Part shown: positions 26,569 to 34,774 of the stretch, one piece after another
Layout: each line of letters starts with the position of its first letter
Numbering within the stretch: position 1 is the stretch's first letter
Source of the DNA: Vibrio orientalis CIP 102891 = ATCC 33934
Lineage (GTDB): Bacteria; Pseudomonadota; Gammaproteobacteria; Enterobacterales; Vibrionaceae
Direction of reading: 5' to 3'
NCBI RefSeq assembly: GCF_000176235.1
Contig: NZ_ACZV01000005.1
Span: 1,798,001-1,862,000 of the forward strand
DNA: 64,000 nt
Program-made: the position numbers and the translations under genes
The notes under the pieces: generated by a model
Databases searched by the model: none
The model's input: the letters and a program-made list of their open reading frames with translations, nothing else
Told to the model about the DNA's origin: nothing

Positions 26569-26634
26569 AGATGCTTAGGGTGCTTAAGTGAAGTGAAGGA
26601 GGCACATATTCTACCTCCTGGTTAGGATAGGCTA

Positions 26635-26982
26635 TTATTCTTCGGTTACACAGTTTTTGTAAACGACTCGCCCCAACTCTAAACGAGCTTGATTGCCTTT
26701 TGTGAAAAGCGTCACTGGATTCATCGTCTCAGAAGTACCGTCATCAAGAATATACTTTACACCCGACCCTGAACGTACCCGAGCTAGACGGTAGTCATTT
26801 TCAGCAAGGCGTAATAAAGCTTTAGGCTCATTTGGCATGTAGGCCACCTTAAAGCTTTTATCATCTTGGCAGGCGTAACTCTTAAACTCACCTTGGTATG
26901 CGCTCTTAGGTTCTACTACGTTGTATGAACAACCGATAAGACCCACTCCCGCAAGAGCGACTAATAATGAACGATACTTCAT
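26635..26982 (-). CDS. MliC-like lipoprotein (putative lysozyme inhibitor)
   Basis: 115-residue lipoprotein starting at 26982, where GGAGG sits seven bases upstream. Lipobox LIGC with the cysteine near residue 18. The mature part follows the MliC/PliC pattern: YAC near the start, VAYMPNEP, SGSGVKYILDDGT, then FTKGNQARL and a closing cysteine. Characterised MliC proteins block host C-type lysozyme in the periplasm. Here that function is inferred from pattern only. It follows gmhB by 48 bp. Confidence 0.72.
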   Translation of the reverse strand: MKYRSLLVALAGVGLIGCSYNVVEPKSAYQGEFKSYACQDDKSFKVAYMPNEPKALLRLAENDYRLARVRSGSGVKYILDDGTSETMNPVTLFTKGNQARLELGRVVYKNCVTEE

Positions 26983-27030
26983 CAAAACCTCCAGAGATAA
27001 TAAAGGCCGCACGTGGCGACCTATTAGAGT

Positions 27031-27582
27031 TTATTTAGTCAGATATGCTGGGACATCTTTTATGCTATCAAGCACCACGGAAGCAATCGCCTCACCCTTT
27101 TCTGTCACCGGTTTACCCGTACGGACTAAGATCTTGGTCCCTACGCCAGCGGCCTCTGCTGCCATCATATCTTCAGCTTTATCACCAACCATGACAGAGT
27201 TAGCCATATCAATTTTCAAGAAGTCACGGGCAGAGATAAACATACCAGGCTTTGGCTTACGACAATCACAATCTTCTTTATACTTACCTTGACCATGTTC
27301 AGCATGGTGCGGACAGTAGTAAAAACCATCGAACTCAACGCCATTATCGACAAAGTTCCAATCCATCCATTGAGTTAAATCTAGGAAGCGGTCTTCACTG
27401 AACTTACCACGTGCAATACCAGACTGGTTGGTTACCAAGACCAGTAAGTAGCCCATCTCTTTCAGTTTCTTCGTCGCTTCAAACACGCCTTCGATAAATT
27501 CAAATTCGTGCTCATCGTGTACATAGCCATGATCTACGTTAATCACGCCGTCACGATCTAAAAAGACTGCTGGTTTTGCCAA
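27031..27582 (-). CDS. gmhB: D-glycero-beta-D-manno-heptose 1,7-bisphosphate 7-phosphatase
   Basis: HAD-family phosphatase in ADP-heptose synthesis for the LPS inner core. 183 residues. The nucleophile motif is FLDRDGVIN (DxDG), the second motif is VTNQSG, the zinc loop is CPHH followed by CDCRKPKPGM, and the last motif is MVGDKAEDM. Its pathway partner gmhA lies about 11 kb away at 38036. Divergent from metN. Confidence 0.95.
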   Translation of the reverse strand: MAKPAVFLDRDGVINVDHGYVHDEHEFEFIEGVFEATKKLKEMGYLLVLVTNQSGIARGKFSEDRFLDLTQWMDWNFVDNGVEFDGFYYCPHHAEHGQGKYKEDCDCRKPKPGMFISARDFLKIDMANSVMVGDKAEDMMAAEAAGVGTKILVRTGKPVTEKGEAIASVVLDSIKDVPAYLTK

Positions 27583-27773
27583 AATATGCTTCTCGTTATT
27601 TGCTTTATATAAAGAAGATTATACCCAAGTCGTTGCAATATGCCATCTTATCGAAAGTGCTTTCCCCTCAGTGATAGCGAGACAAAGCTTGGTAAGTCTA
27701 ATGATATTCTGGCGGTCAAACTTAGCGCTTATTGCCTTAGCCTCTATCTAATGACGAATTGATTTGGCCAAAA

Positions 27774-27797
27774 ATACGTTTAGACGTCTAGACGTAA
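27774..27797 (+). promoter_or_regulatory. MetJ operator: three tandem met boxes
   Basis: Three adjacent 8-bp boxes: ATACGTTT (27774-27781), AGACGTCT (27782-27789, perfect consensus) and AGACGTAA (27790-27797). They lie directly before the -35 of the metN promoter. MetJ with S-adenosylmethionine should repress here. Confidence 0.9.
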
Positions 27798-27806
27798 AAA
27801 TATCTA

Positions 27807-27835
27807 TTGACACTTTTCCCGCAAAGCCATAGCAT
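27807..27835 (+). promoter_or_regulatory. Promoter of metNIQ
   Basis: TTGACA (27807-27812, perfect), 17-bp spacer, TAGCAT (27830-27835). It lies about 64 bp before the metN start. Confidence 0.8.
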
Positions 27836-27898
27836 CCTCTAGTAAATGAGATATAGTTCAAAATAATCTACTGCTCCTAATCTGAAACGAGTTTCTCG

Positions 27899-28933
27899 AT
27901 GATTGAAATTAATCAAGTAAATAAGGTGTTCTATCAAGGTACGAAGGAAATTCATGCCTTGAGAGAGATTAACCTACAGATCCCACAGGGAAATATCTTT
28001 GGTGTTATTGGCTCGTCCGGAGCAGGAAAAAGTACACTTATCCGCTGTGTAAACATGCTAGAAGCCCCAACAACGGGTTCTATTATTGTTGATGGAGTCG
28101 ATCTCACTAAGCTATCAAAGTCGGAGCTGTGTGAAGCTCGCCGTAACATCGGTATGATTTTCCAGCACTTTAACTTGCTCTCTTCGCGTACCGTGTTTGA
28201 CAACGTGGCGCTACCTTTAGAGCTTGCAGGTAAAGATAAAGGCCATATTGCAGAAAAAGTGACTGAGTTACTAAAACTGGTTGGCTTAGCTGATAAACAT
28301 GAAAGCTACCCATCAAACTTAAGTGGTGGTCAAAAGCAACGTGTAGCGATTGCTCGCGCACTGGCATCAGACCCTAAGGTTCTATTGTGTGATGAAGCGA
28401 CTAGCGCGCTTGATCCAGCAACAACTCAATCGATTCTTGAGCTGCTTAAAGAGATCAACCGTAAGCTTAATATCACGATTCTACTCATCACCCATGAGAT
28501 GGATGTGGTGAAAAGTATCTGTCATGAAGTGGCAATCATTGGTGACGGTGAATTGGTTGAGAAAGGCACGGTTGGCGAGATTTTCGCTCATCCTAAAACG
28601 GAGCTGGCACACCAATTTATTCGCTCGACACTCGATCTATCGATTCCAGAAGATTATCAAGCTCGCCTGCAAGAGACTCGCGTTGAAGGAAGCTACCCAC
28701 TTGTTCGCCTTGAATTTACTGGTGCAACAGTGGATGCGCCGCTAATGACGCAGATTGCACGTAAATTTAACATCGATGTGAGCATCCTAAGTTCAGATCT
28801 TGATTACGCTGGCGGCGTTAAATTCGGCATGATGGTCGCTGAGCTATTTGGTAATGAGCAAGATGACAATGCAGCGATCGAGTTCCTGCGTGAGCACAAT
28901 GTAAAAGTAGAGGTGCTAGGTTATGTCCTTTAA
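27899..28933 (+). CDS. metN: Methionine ABC importer ATP-binding protein
   Basis: ATPase of the MetNIQ importer for D- and L-methionine. 344 residues. Walker A is GSSGAGKST, the ABC signature is LSGGQKQ, and Walker B is VLLCDEATSALD. The C-terminal NIL domain (about 265-344) senses methionine and inhibits transport. The stop overlaps metI by 11 bases. Confidence 0.97.
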   Translation: MIEINQVNKVFYQGTKEIHALREINLQIPQGNIFGVIGSSGAGKSTLIRCVNMLEAPTTGSIIVDGVDLTKLSKSELCEARRNIGMIFQHFNLLSSRTVFDNVALPLELAGKDKGHIAEKVTELLKLVGLADKHESYPSNLSGGQKQRVAIARALASDPKVLLCDEATSALDPATTQSILELLKEINRKLNITILLITHEMDVVKSICHEVAIIGDGELVEKGTVGEIFAHPKTELAHQFIRSTLDLSIPEDYQARLQETRVEGSYPLVRLEFTGATVDAPLMTQIARKFNIDVSILSSDLDYAGGVKFGMMVAELFGNEQDDNAAIEFLREHNVKVEVLGYVL

Positions 28934-29600
28934 TGAAATTTCACAGTGGCTGAGCCTCAACAGTAACCTATTGCTGGGTGCAACGTGGGAAACACTCTAC
29001 ATGGTTGCAGTCGCGGGTATTGTCGGTTTTGCCGTTGGTATTCCACTCGGCGTGATTCTTCATACGACTAAGAAAGGTGGGCTGCTTGAGAACACGAAAC
29101 TCAACGGCATTCTAGGTGCAGTGGTCAACGTAGGTCGCTCTGTACCATTCCTAGTGCTGATGGTGGCAATCATTCCAGTGACTAAGCTATTAGTTGGCAC
29201 CTTTATCGGCACAACAGCGGCAATCGTACCGCTTACGATTGGCGCAATTCCATTCGTTGCTCGCCTGATTGAAGGTGCACTGCTAGAAGTTCCAACTGGC
29301 CTAGTTGAAGCCGCTCAATCTATGGGCGCAACACCAATGCAAATTATTTCTAAGGTACTGCTTCCTGAAGCGATGCCTACGATTGTTAACTCAGTAACGA
29401 TTACCCTAGTAACACTAGTGAGCTACTCAGCAATGGCTGGTACTGTCGGCGGTGGCGGTCTAGGTGACGTCGCAATTCGCTACGGCTTCCACCGTTATGA
29501 TGTGGTGATTATGGCTGTGACGGTCGTGATGCTGATCGTACTAGTACAAATTATTCAATCTATTGGTGATGCGATTGTTCGTCGCGTTGATCACCGCTAA
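28923..29600 (+). CDS. metI: Methionine ABC importer permease
   Basis: Inner-membrane permease of MetNIQ, 225 residues with five membrane segments. The EAA coupling motif reads EAAQSMGATPMQIISKVLLPEA near residue 138-160 (quoted in part), the contact point for MetN. It begins inside the metN reading frame, a common arrangement for this operon. Confidence 0.96.
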   Translation: MSFNEISQWLSLNSNLLLGATWETLYMVAVAGIVGFAVGIPLGVILHTTKKGGLLENTKLNGILGAVVNVGRSVPFLVLMVAIIPVTKLLVGTFIGTTAAIVPLTIGAIPFVARLIEGALLEVPTGLVEAAQSMGATPMQIISKVLLPEAMPTIVNSVTITLVTLVSYSAMAGTVGGGGLGDVAIRYGFHRYDVVIMAVTVVMLIVLVQIIQSIGDAIVRRVDHR

Positions 29601-29641
29601 AAAAATAACCAATTCACAGATTTATTCATAAGGAGATAGTG

Positions 29642-30451
29642 ATGAAATTCAGTCTTAAAGGTCTTTTGACTATCGCAGCAGCAGCGTCTGCACTAGTTCT
29701 AGCGGGTTGTGGCGAAAAAGAAGCCGACACAAGCAAAGTTAAAGTAGGTGTAATGGCAGGTGCTGAAGCACAAGTTGCAGAAGTAGCCGCTAAAGTAGCT
29801 AAAGAGAAGTTCGGTCTAGAGGTAGAGCTAGTTACCTTTACTGACTACGTAACGCCTAACGCGGCACTGGATGATGGCTCTATCGACATCAATGCATTCC
29901 AGCACAAACCATACCTAGATCAGCAAGTGACTGACCGTGGCTACAAACTAACGATTGCGGGCAATACGTTTGTATACCCAATCGCAGGTTACTCTAAGCA
30001 AGTAAAATCAGTTGAAGAGATTCAAGATGGCGCACGTATCGCAGTACCAAACGATCCAACTAACCTAGGTCGTTCTCTACTGCTTCTTGAGCAGCAAGGT
30101 CTACTTAAGCTACGTGAAGGCGCTGGTCTTCTAGCAACTGTTCGTGACATCGTAGAAAACCCGAAGAACATCACTATTGTTGAACTAGACGCAGCTCAGC
30201 TTCCTCGTTCTCTAGATGACGTTGCTCTTTCTGTAATCAACACCACTTACGCTAGCTCTATCAACCTAACTCCACAAAAAGATGGCGTTTTTGTTGAAGA
30301 TAAAGAGTCTCCATACGTAAACCTAATCGTTGCACGTGAAGACAATGCACAAGCTGAAAACGTGGTTAACTTCGTTAAAGCGTACCAAACTGAAGAAGTT
30401 TACTCAGCGGCATCAGACATCTTCCAAGGTGGCGTCGTTAAAGGTTGGTAA
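29642..30451 (+). CDS. metQ: Methionine-binding lipoprotein
   Basis: Substrate-binding lipoprotein of MetNIQ. The ATG at 29642 is preferred over a GTG three bases earlier because AGGAG ends six bases before it. The lipobox LAGC places the lipidated cysteine at residue 23. The mature NlpA-family sequence includes NAFQHKPYLDQ and the ending GGVVKGW, typical for MetQ. A bidirectional terminator follows. Confidence 0.96.
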   Translation: MKFSLKGLLTIAAAASALVLAGCGEKEADTSKVKVGVMAGAEAQVAEVAAKVAKEKFGLEVELVTFTDYVTPNAALDDGSIDINAFQHKPYLDQQVTDRGYKLTIAGNTFVYPIAGYSKQVKSVEEIQDGARIAVPNDPTNLGRSLLLLEQQGLLKLREGAGLLATVRDIVENPKNITIVELDAAQLPRSLDDVALSVINTTYASSINLTPQKDGVFVEDKESPYVNLIVAREDNAQAENVVNFVKAYQTEEVYSAASDIFQGGVVKGW

Positions 30452-30476
30452 TCACTTACTCGCTTATATAAACAAC

Positions 30477-30509
30477 AGGGGCTGTCGTTAATGCGTCAGC
30501 CCTTTTCTT
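30477..30509. terminator. Terminator after metQ
   Basis: GGGCTG (30479-30484) pairs with CAGCCC (30497-30502) around a 12-base loop, followed by TTTTCTTTT. It overlaps the last codon of the converging solute-binding-protein gene. Confidence 0.75.
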
Positions 30510-31278
30510 TTACTTCTCGCTCTTTTAAGCGTTCGAAATAGTTATCAATAATCGCTTCATAACGGCCATCTTCTTTCATGCCTCGTAGCACTTCATCAAA
30601 TCTATCCCTTAGCCATGCATGCTCTTTGAGTTTCGAAAAAGCGATATAGCTTGGCGTTGCCTCAATAGGCGGAGATAATATCTCCAAGATCTCTTCCATT
30701 CGCTCACTGGCCATGATGCTGCGCGCACCAAAGTCGTTATTAACCCAAACATCAGCTCGCCCTGTTCTCACTAAGTGGGCACACTCTTTAGTTTGGTTAC
30801 GCTTAAAGACCAATCTAAATTTTCGCTCAGCTAGCAAGGCATCGATCCGTTTACCGTAACTCACTCGATTAACAACACATACGGCAATACTAGACAAATC
30901 ACTGGTTAAGAAATTATCACTGAGAATTTCACTCTTAGCTTTGACAACTAAGCTGATGTTTTGCGTGAATAGTACCTGGTTGCTGAAATCAGCAAACTCC
31001 TCTCGCGTTGGATTTTTAAACGCCGTAAATATGGCGTCAGCCCGACCAAACTGGACATTACTTAATGCTCTCGCCCAAGGCAGAACTTCTATCGAAATTG
31101 GCACCTCTAGCTCTTCAAATACCGACTCCACTAGCTCGATGGCGACACCAGATAACTCACCTTCCTGAGTGACAATATAGGGAGGATAGTCGAGCGTAAC
31201 CAACTGTATTGAGGGCATGCTCGATACATTGAAGGAAAACAGGCAACCTAAGACCGATATAGCAAAACGCCTAATCAT
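30496..31278 (-). CDS. Solute-binding protein, family 3 (orphan)
   Basis: 260-residue predicted periplasmic protein: signal peptide of about 20 residues (FSFNVSSMP), then the SBP_bac_3 fold with LDYPPYI near the start, GVAIELVESVFEEL, and ALSNVQFGRADAIFTAF. Such proteins usually bind amino acids or similar polar solutes. No permease or ATPase gene is adjacent, so it may work with a distant importer or as a sensor. Exact ligand unknown. Confidence 0.8.
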   Translation of the reverse strand: MIRRFAISVLGCLFSFNVSSMPSIQLVTLDYPPYIVTQEGELSGVAIELVESVFEELEVPISIEVLPWARALSNVQFGRADAIFTAFKNPTREEFADFSNQVLFTQNISLVVKAKSEILSDNFLTSDLSSIAVCVVNRVSYGKRIDALLAERKFRLVFKRNQTKECAHLVRTGRADVWVNNDFGARSIMASERMEEILEILSPPIEATPSYIAFSKLKEHAWLRDRFDEVLRGMKEDGRYEAIIDNYFERLKEREVKEKG

Positions 31279-31437
31279 AATTTTTCAGTGTTTAGGCTAA
31301 GGCACTGGTTAAAAAACATAGGTTTAGACATAACGATACTCTTACCAATGATTCATCCCCCAAGAAATTCATCCATAGAGATAAGTAAAGTTCAGCGCTA
31401 TCACTTGTCAACTCTGTGAGTAATCACGCTTAAAAAC

Positions 31438-31470
31438 AAAAAAGCCAGAGCAAATGCTCTGGCTTTTAAA
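31438..31470. terminator. Bidirectional terminator after the AbgT-family gene
   Basis: AAAGCCAGAGCA (31441-31452) and TGCTCTGGCTTT (31455-31466) form a perfect 12-bp stem with a 2-base loop by sequence. On the minus strand a run TTTTTTGTTTTT follows, and on the plus strand TTTT. Confidence 0.9.
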
Positions 31471-31489
31471 TTTGGGTTATCTACACAGA

Positions 31490-33076
31490 TTAAGGCGTGT
31501 AATACGTTGCCGCACCAGGACCTACTGGTAGACCAAATACGAATACCCAGATGTAGAACAGTAGACTCCAACCCACAAGGAAGCAGATTGAGTAAGGCAA
31601 CATGGTCGCAATCAATGTACCGATACCTAGGTTCTTCATGTAACGTGTCGCTACTGCTAGGATTAGACCGAAGTAGCTCATCATTGGTGTGATGATGTTA
31701 GTTGTTGAATCACCGATACGGTAAGCCGCCTGAATCGTTTCAGGAGCGTAGCCAACTAACATTAGCATTGGAACAAAGATAGGTGCAGTTACTGCCCACT
31801 GAGCAGACGCTGAGCCGATCATCAGGTTGATGAAGCCACACATTAGGATGAATGCGAAGAACAGCATTGGGCCAGTTAGACCGATTTCCTGTAGGAAGCT
31901 TGCGCCCGCTACAGCGAATACCTGACCAAAGTTAGTCCACTTGAAGAACGCAACAAACTGAGCAGCGAAGAATACAAGTACGATGTACATGCCCATAGAA
32001 GACATAGACTTCGCCATTGCATCAATCACGTCGCGGTCAGTCTTCATAGAGCCAGTTACTTTACCGTAAACAAAGCCTGGGATTGCGAAGAATACAAAGA
32101 TGAACGCTACGATACTTTTCAGGAATGGTGACCCTGCAACCGTACCTGTCGCTGAACGTAGTACGCCGTCTTCTGGAACGATTGTCCAAGCGAGAAGTGC
32201 AGAAACTGCAACAACCGCCAGACCAGCTAGCTTAAGACCTTTCTTCTCTAGGTCTGTAAGTTTACCCATTGAGTCGTTTGATAGATCTTCCGACGCTTCT
32301 TCATCGTTGTATTTACCAAGTTTTGGCTCAACAATTTTCTCGGTTACAAACGCACCTGTAATTGCAATGAAGAACGTAGAAACAAACATGAAGTACCAGT
32401 TTGATTCTGGACCTACTGTGTAAGTAGGGTCAATCATTTGCGCTGCTGTTTCTGTAATACCAGAAAGCAGTGGGTCAACCGTACCGATAAGAAGGTTTGC
32501 CGAGTAACCACCAGATACACCTGCGAATGCCGCTGCAAGACCTGCTAGCGGGTGACGACCTAGTGAGTGGAATAGCATTGCCGCTAATGGGATAAGTACA
32601 ACGTAGCCTAGCTCTGATGCTGTATTAGAAATAATACCAGCAAATACCACAGTCACAGTAACCATACGCTTAGAAGCGCCCATTACCATACCGCGCATTG
32701 CCGCAGAAAGAAGACCTGAGTGTTCAGCAATAGCAACACCCAACATCGCAACCAATACTGTACCTAAAGGGGCAAAGCCAACAAAGTTTTTAACTAGGTT
32801 AGTGACGATTAACTGTAAGCCTTCAGCATTCATTAAGCTGACAACGTGGATCATACCATCTGCAGCACGGCCTTTTGCTCCCTCTGGACGAGGGTCCATG
32901 ACTGAGACATCAAAGTAACCTGCAATACCTGATGCAACTAAAATTGCTAAACAGAAGATGGCAAATAGAGTGATTGGGTGGGGTAATAGATTCCCTAAAT
33001 ATTCAACAGCGTCTAAGAAACGGGTAAATAGTGGCTTCTTAGGTGAATTTTGTTTAATTGAAGCAGATGAACTCAT
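31490..33076 (-). CDS. abgT: AbgT-family transporter
   Basis: 528-residue integral membrane protein of the AbgT family, whose members import p-aminobenzoyl-glutamate or, in some species, export sulfonamides. The start at 33076 has AAGGAGGG about six bases upstream; a longer in-frame extension is spurious. Family sequences include EHSGLLSAAMRG, NTASELGYVVLIPLAA, SGGYSANLL, and the late RIGDSTTNIITPM. No abgAB hydrolase genes lie beside it, so the true substrate is open. Confidence 0.9.
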   Translation of the reverse strand: MSSSASIKQNSPKKPLFTRFLDAVEYLGNLLPHPITLFAIFCLAILVASGIAGYFDVSVMDPRPEGAKGRAADGMIHVVSLMNAEGLQLIVTNLVKNFVGFAPLGTVLVAMLGVAIAEHSGLLSAAMRGMVMGASKRMVTVTVVFAGIISNTASELGYVVLIPLAAMLFHSLGRHPLAGLAAAFAGVSGGYSANLLIGTVDPLLSGITETAAQMIDPTYTVGPESNWYFMFVSTFFIAITGAFVTEKIVEPKLGKYNDEEASEDLSNDSMGKLTDLEKKGLKLAGLAVVAVSALLAWTIVPEDGVLRSATGTVAGSPFLKSIVAFIFVFFAIPGFVYGKVTGSMKTDRDVIDAMAKSMSSMGMYIVLVFFAAQFVAFFKWTNFGQVFAVAGASFLQEIGLTGPMLFFAFILMCGFINLMIGSASAQWAVTAPIFVPMLMLVGYAPETIQAAYRIGDSTTNIITPMMSYFGLILAVATRYMKNLGIGTLIATMLPYSICFLVGWSLLFYIWVFVFGLPVGPGAATYYTP

Positions 33077-33464
33077 CTGTTCCCTCCTTGTAGTTATTCC
33101 TGCGCAATTGTGACAAAAATGTTCCAAATGCCAGCGCAGAGTACTCGACAAAAGACTCAATTAGAAATGCGAAATGTTACAAAGTGTGTAATAAATCATA
33201 TTATTTAACGCCATTTGAACAAAAACTTAGCAAATAACACCAATTTACCAACCAAAGTTAGATTTATAGTTTGTATAAATACATTCATTCTGTTTATAAA
33301 TCGCACTGTAACTTACTGATTCAACTACCGGCAAAATAACCAATCTTGCTCGAAATCGCGTATAGCGCAGAATTTAATCACTCTTCACATTCAATTGATT
33401 CTTTAACTACTAAGGAGGGAGTTTTTTTGAGCAGCTTTACATAATGTTCACACCTAAAAGGCGC
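33077..33464 (-). other. 388-bp intergenic region upstream of abgT
   Basis: AT-rich. It contains a probable abgT promoter on the minus strand: TTGTTC (33217-33222), 16-bp spacer, TATGAT (33195-33200). I see no RNA gene, no repeat copy and no conserved open frame in the rest, and no clear terminator after the L36B gene. Confidence 0.55.
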
Positions 33465-33590
33465 CTACTTTTGCACCGCTTTGAATCTCGGATTAGTTTT
33501 ACAAATGACATACAGTCGCCCTCTTCTCTTTACGATTTGGCAATCGGGATGACGTTTTTTTGCACTTCTTAATGATTTAACGACCTTCAT
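33465..33590 (-). CDS. rpmJ2: Alternative 50S ribosomal protein L36 (type B)
   Basis: 41-residue basic protein beginning MKVVKSLRSAKKRHPDCQ, matching the YkgO-type L36. It has only two cysteines (17 and 30), unlike the zinc-ribbon L36, so it should not need zinc. Its ATG follows directly after the stop codon of the L31B gene (TAAATG), so the two are translationally coupled. It is about five residues shorter at the C-terminus than E. coli YkgO. Expressed, by family knowledge, when zinc is scarce. Confidence 0.93.
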   Translation of the reverse strand: MKVVKSLRSAKKRHPDCQIVKRRGRLYVICKTNPRFKAVQK

Positions 33591-33851
33591 TTACTCTTCT
33601 CCTTTTGAAAACTGGGCAAAGCGACGGTTAAAGTTAGCCACGCGTCCTTCTTTTTGAATCACACGCTGCTTGCCAGTATAGAAAGGGTGTGACTTAGCCG
33701 AGACTTCCACCGTGAAGTACGGGTACGTTTTGCCATCTTTCCATTCTATAGTTCGGTCTGTTTGTAGCGTTGAACCAATAACAAAATACTCATCGATACT
33801 GGTATCATGAAACACCACTTGGCGATACTCTGGGTGAATGCCTTGTTTCAT
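33591..33851 (-). CDS. rpmE2: Alternative 50S ribosomal protein L31 (type B)
   Basis: 86-residue L31 lacking the CxxC zinc motif. The start at 33851 (MKQGIHPEYR) has GGAGAGG a few bases upstream; the 13-residue upstream extension is not family-like. Conserved VEVSAKSHPFYTGKQ and RVANFNRRFAQF are present. Together with L36B it replaces zinc-binding paralogues on the ribosome during zinc limitation and so releases zinc. A Zur-like box precedes it. Confidence 0.95.
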   Translation of the reverse strand: MKQGIHPEYRQVVFHDTSIDEYFVIGSTLQTDRTIEWKDGKTYPYFTVEVSAKSHPFYTGKQRVIQKEGRVANFNRRFAQFSKGEE

Positions 33852-33869
33852 TATCCTCTCCACATTAAT

Positions 33870-33884
33870 TGTTATGATATAACA
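33870..33884 (-). promoter_or_regulatory. Zur-type operator before rpmE2-rpmJ2
   Basis: TGTTATGATATAACA is a 15-bp near-palindrome of the Zur consensus type (GTTATnnTATAAC), 18 bases before the L31B ATG. Placement over the leader suits repression in zinc-rich cells. Confidence 0.85.
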
Positions 33885-33966
33885 TATCAATTAATAATCA
33901 TTCTCAAAAAGAAAATCAAGGTTTTTTGTGATATTTTCTAGATCAAAGATCACTGAGAGCGGAAAC

Positions 33967-34662
33967 ATGTACTCAATCGAACCTATTGGCTTTATCGAAT
34001 CACCTTATAAAGAGAAGTTTGCGGTACCGAGGCAGCCGAGGCTCGTGCCTTCAGCAACCTCTCGAGTGCGCTTAACAGGTCAAGCCAATTGCCTAGAAGC
34101 TGTGCGTGGAATCGAACAGTTCAGTCATGTGTGGTTACTATTTCTATTTGATCAAAATCTTGAAGCAGGATGGAAACCAACCGTTAGACCTCCACGCTTG
34201 GGTGGAAATGAACGCATCGGTGTGTTCGCGTCTCGATCAACATTCAGACCTAATGGTATTGGCATGTCGGCGGTTGAGTTAAAAGGCGTCACACAACAAG
34301 GCGATCAAATCTACCTTGAACTGGGTAACGTTGATCTTGTCGATCAAACCCCTATTGTGGATATTAAGCCTTATATTCCTTATTCAGACTCAGTAGCAGG
34401 TGCACTTGGCGGATATGCCGATCTTGAGCCAGAAACAGCTCAAGTGACCTTCTCTAAGCAGGCTGAAGCGCTACTCGCAACGCGTAAGGAAGGGAGGATG
34501 GAGAGTAAGGTGATTGAGCAAGTCTTAGCCCAAGACCCTCGCCCAGCCTATAAGAAAACCAAAGCCGATAACAAAGAGTATGCGGTCAACTTGTTCGACT
34601 TAAACGTAAAATTCACTGTTGAGGGCAATTTCGTCACGGTTACGTCGATCGAATGCTTTTGA
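33967..34662 (+). CDS. trmO: tRNA (N6-threonylcarbamoyladenosine37-N6)-methyltransferase TrmO
   Basis: Adds a methyl group to t6A37 in threonine tRNAs (YaeB/TsaA family). 231 residues from the ATG at 33967, which has GAGCGG just upstream; the in-frame extension from 33928 lacks similarity. The SAM-binding beta-barrel features are visible: IGFIESPYKEKFAVPRQ, STFRPNGIGMSAVEL and DLVDQTPIVDIKPYIPYSDS (residue ranges 5-21, about 97-111 and 132-151). Divergent from the L31B/L36B genes and followed by proS. Confidence 0.92.
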   Translation: MYSIEPIGFIESPYKEKFAVPRQPRLVPSATSRVRLTGQANCLEAVRGIEQFSHVWLLFLFDQNLEAGWKPTVRPPRLGGNERIGVFASRSTFRPNGIGMSAVELKGVTQQGDQIYLELGNVDLVDQTPIVDIKPYIPYSDSVAGALGGYADLEPETAQVTFSKQAEALLATRKEGRMESKVIEQVLAQDPRPAYKKTKADNKEYAVNLFDLNVKFTVEGNFVTVTSIECF

Positions 34663-34774
34663 CAAAGCCAATTGGCTGATATTATAGACGGCTTAGAAAA
34701 TTTCCCTGTATTGGGATTTCATACTCCTGTCCATTCTGGCTTGAGTAATCAACTTTAATAAACGGATAAATTTA

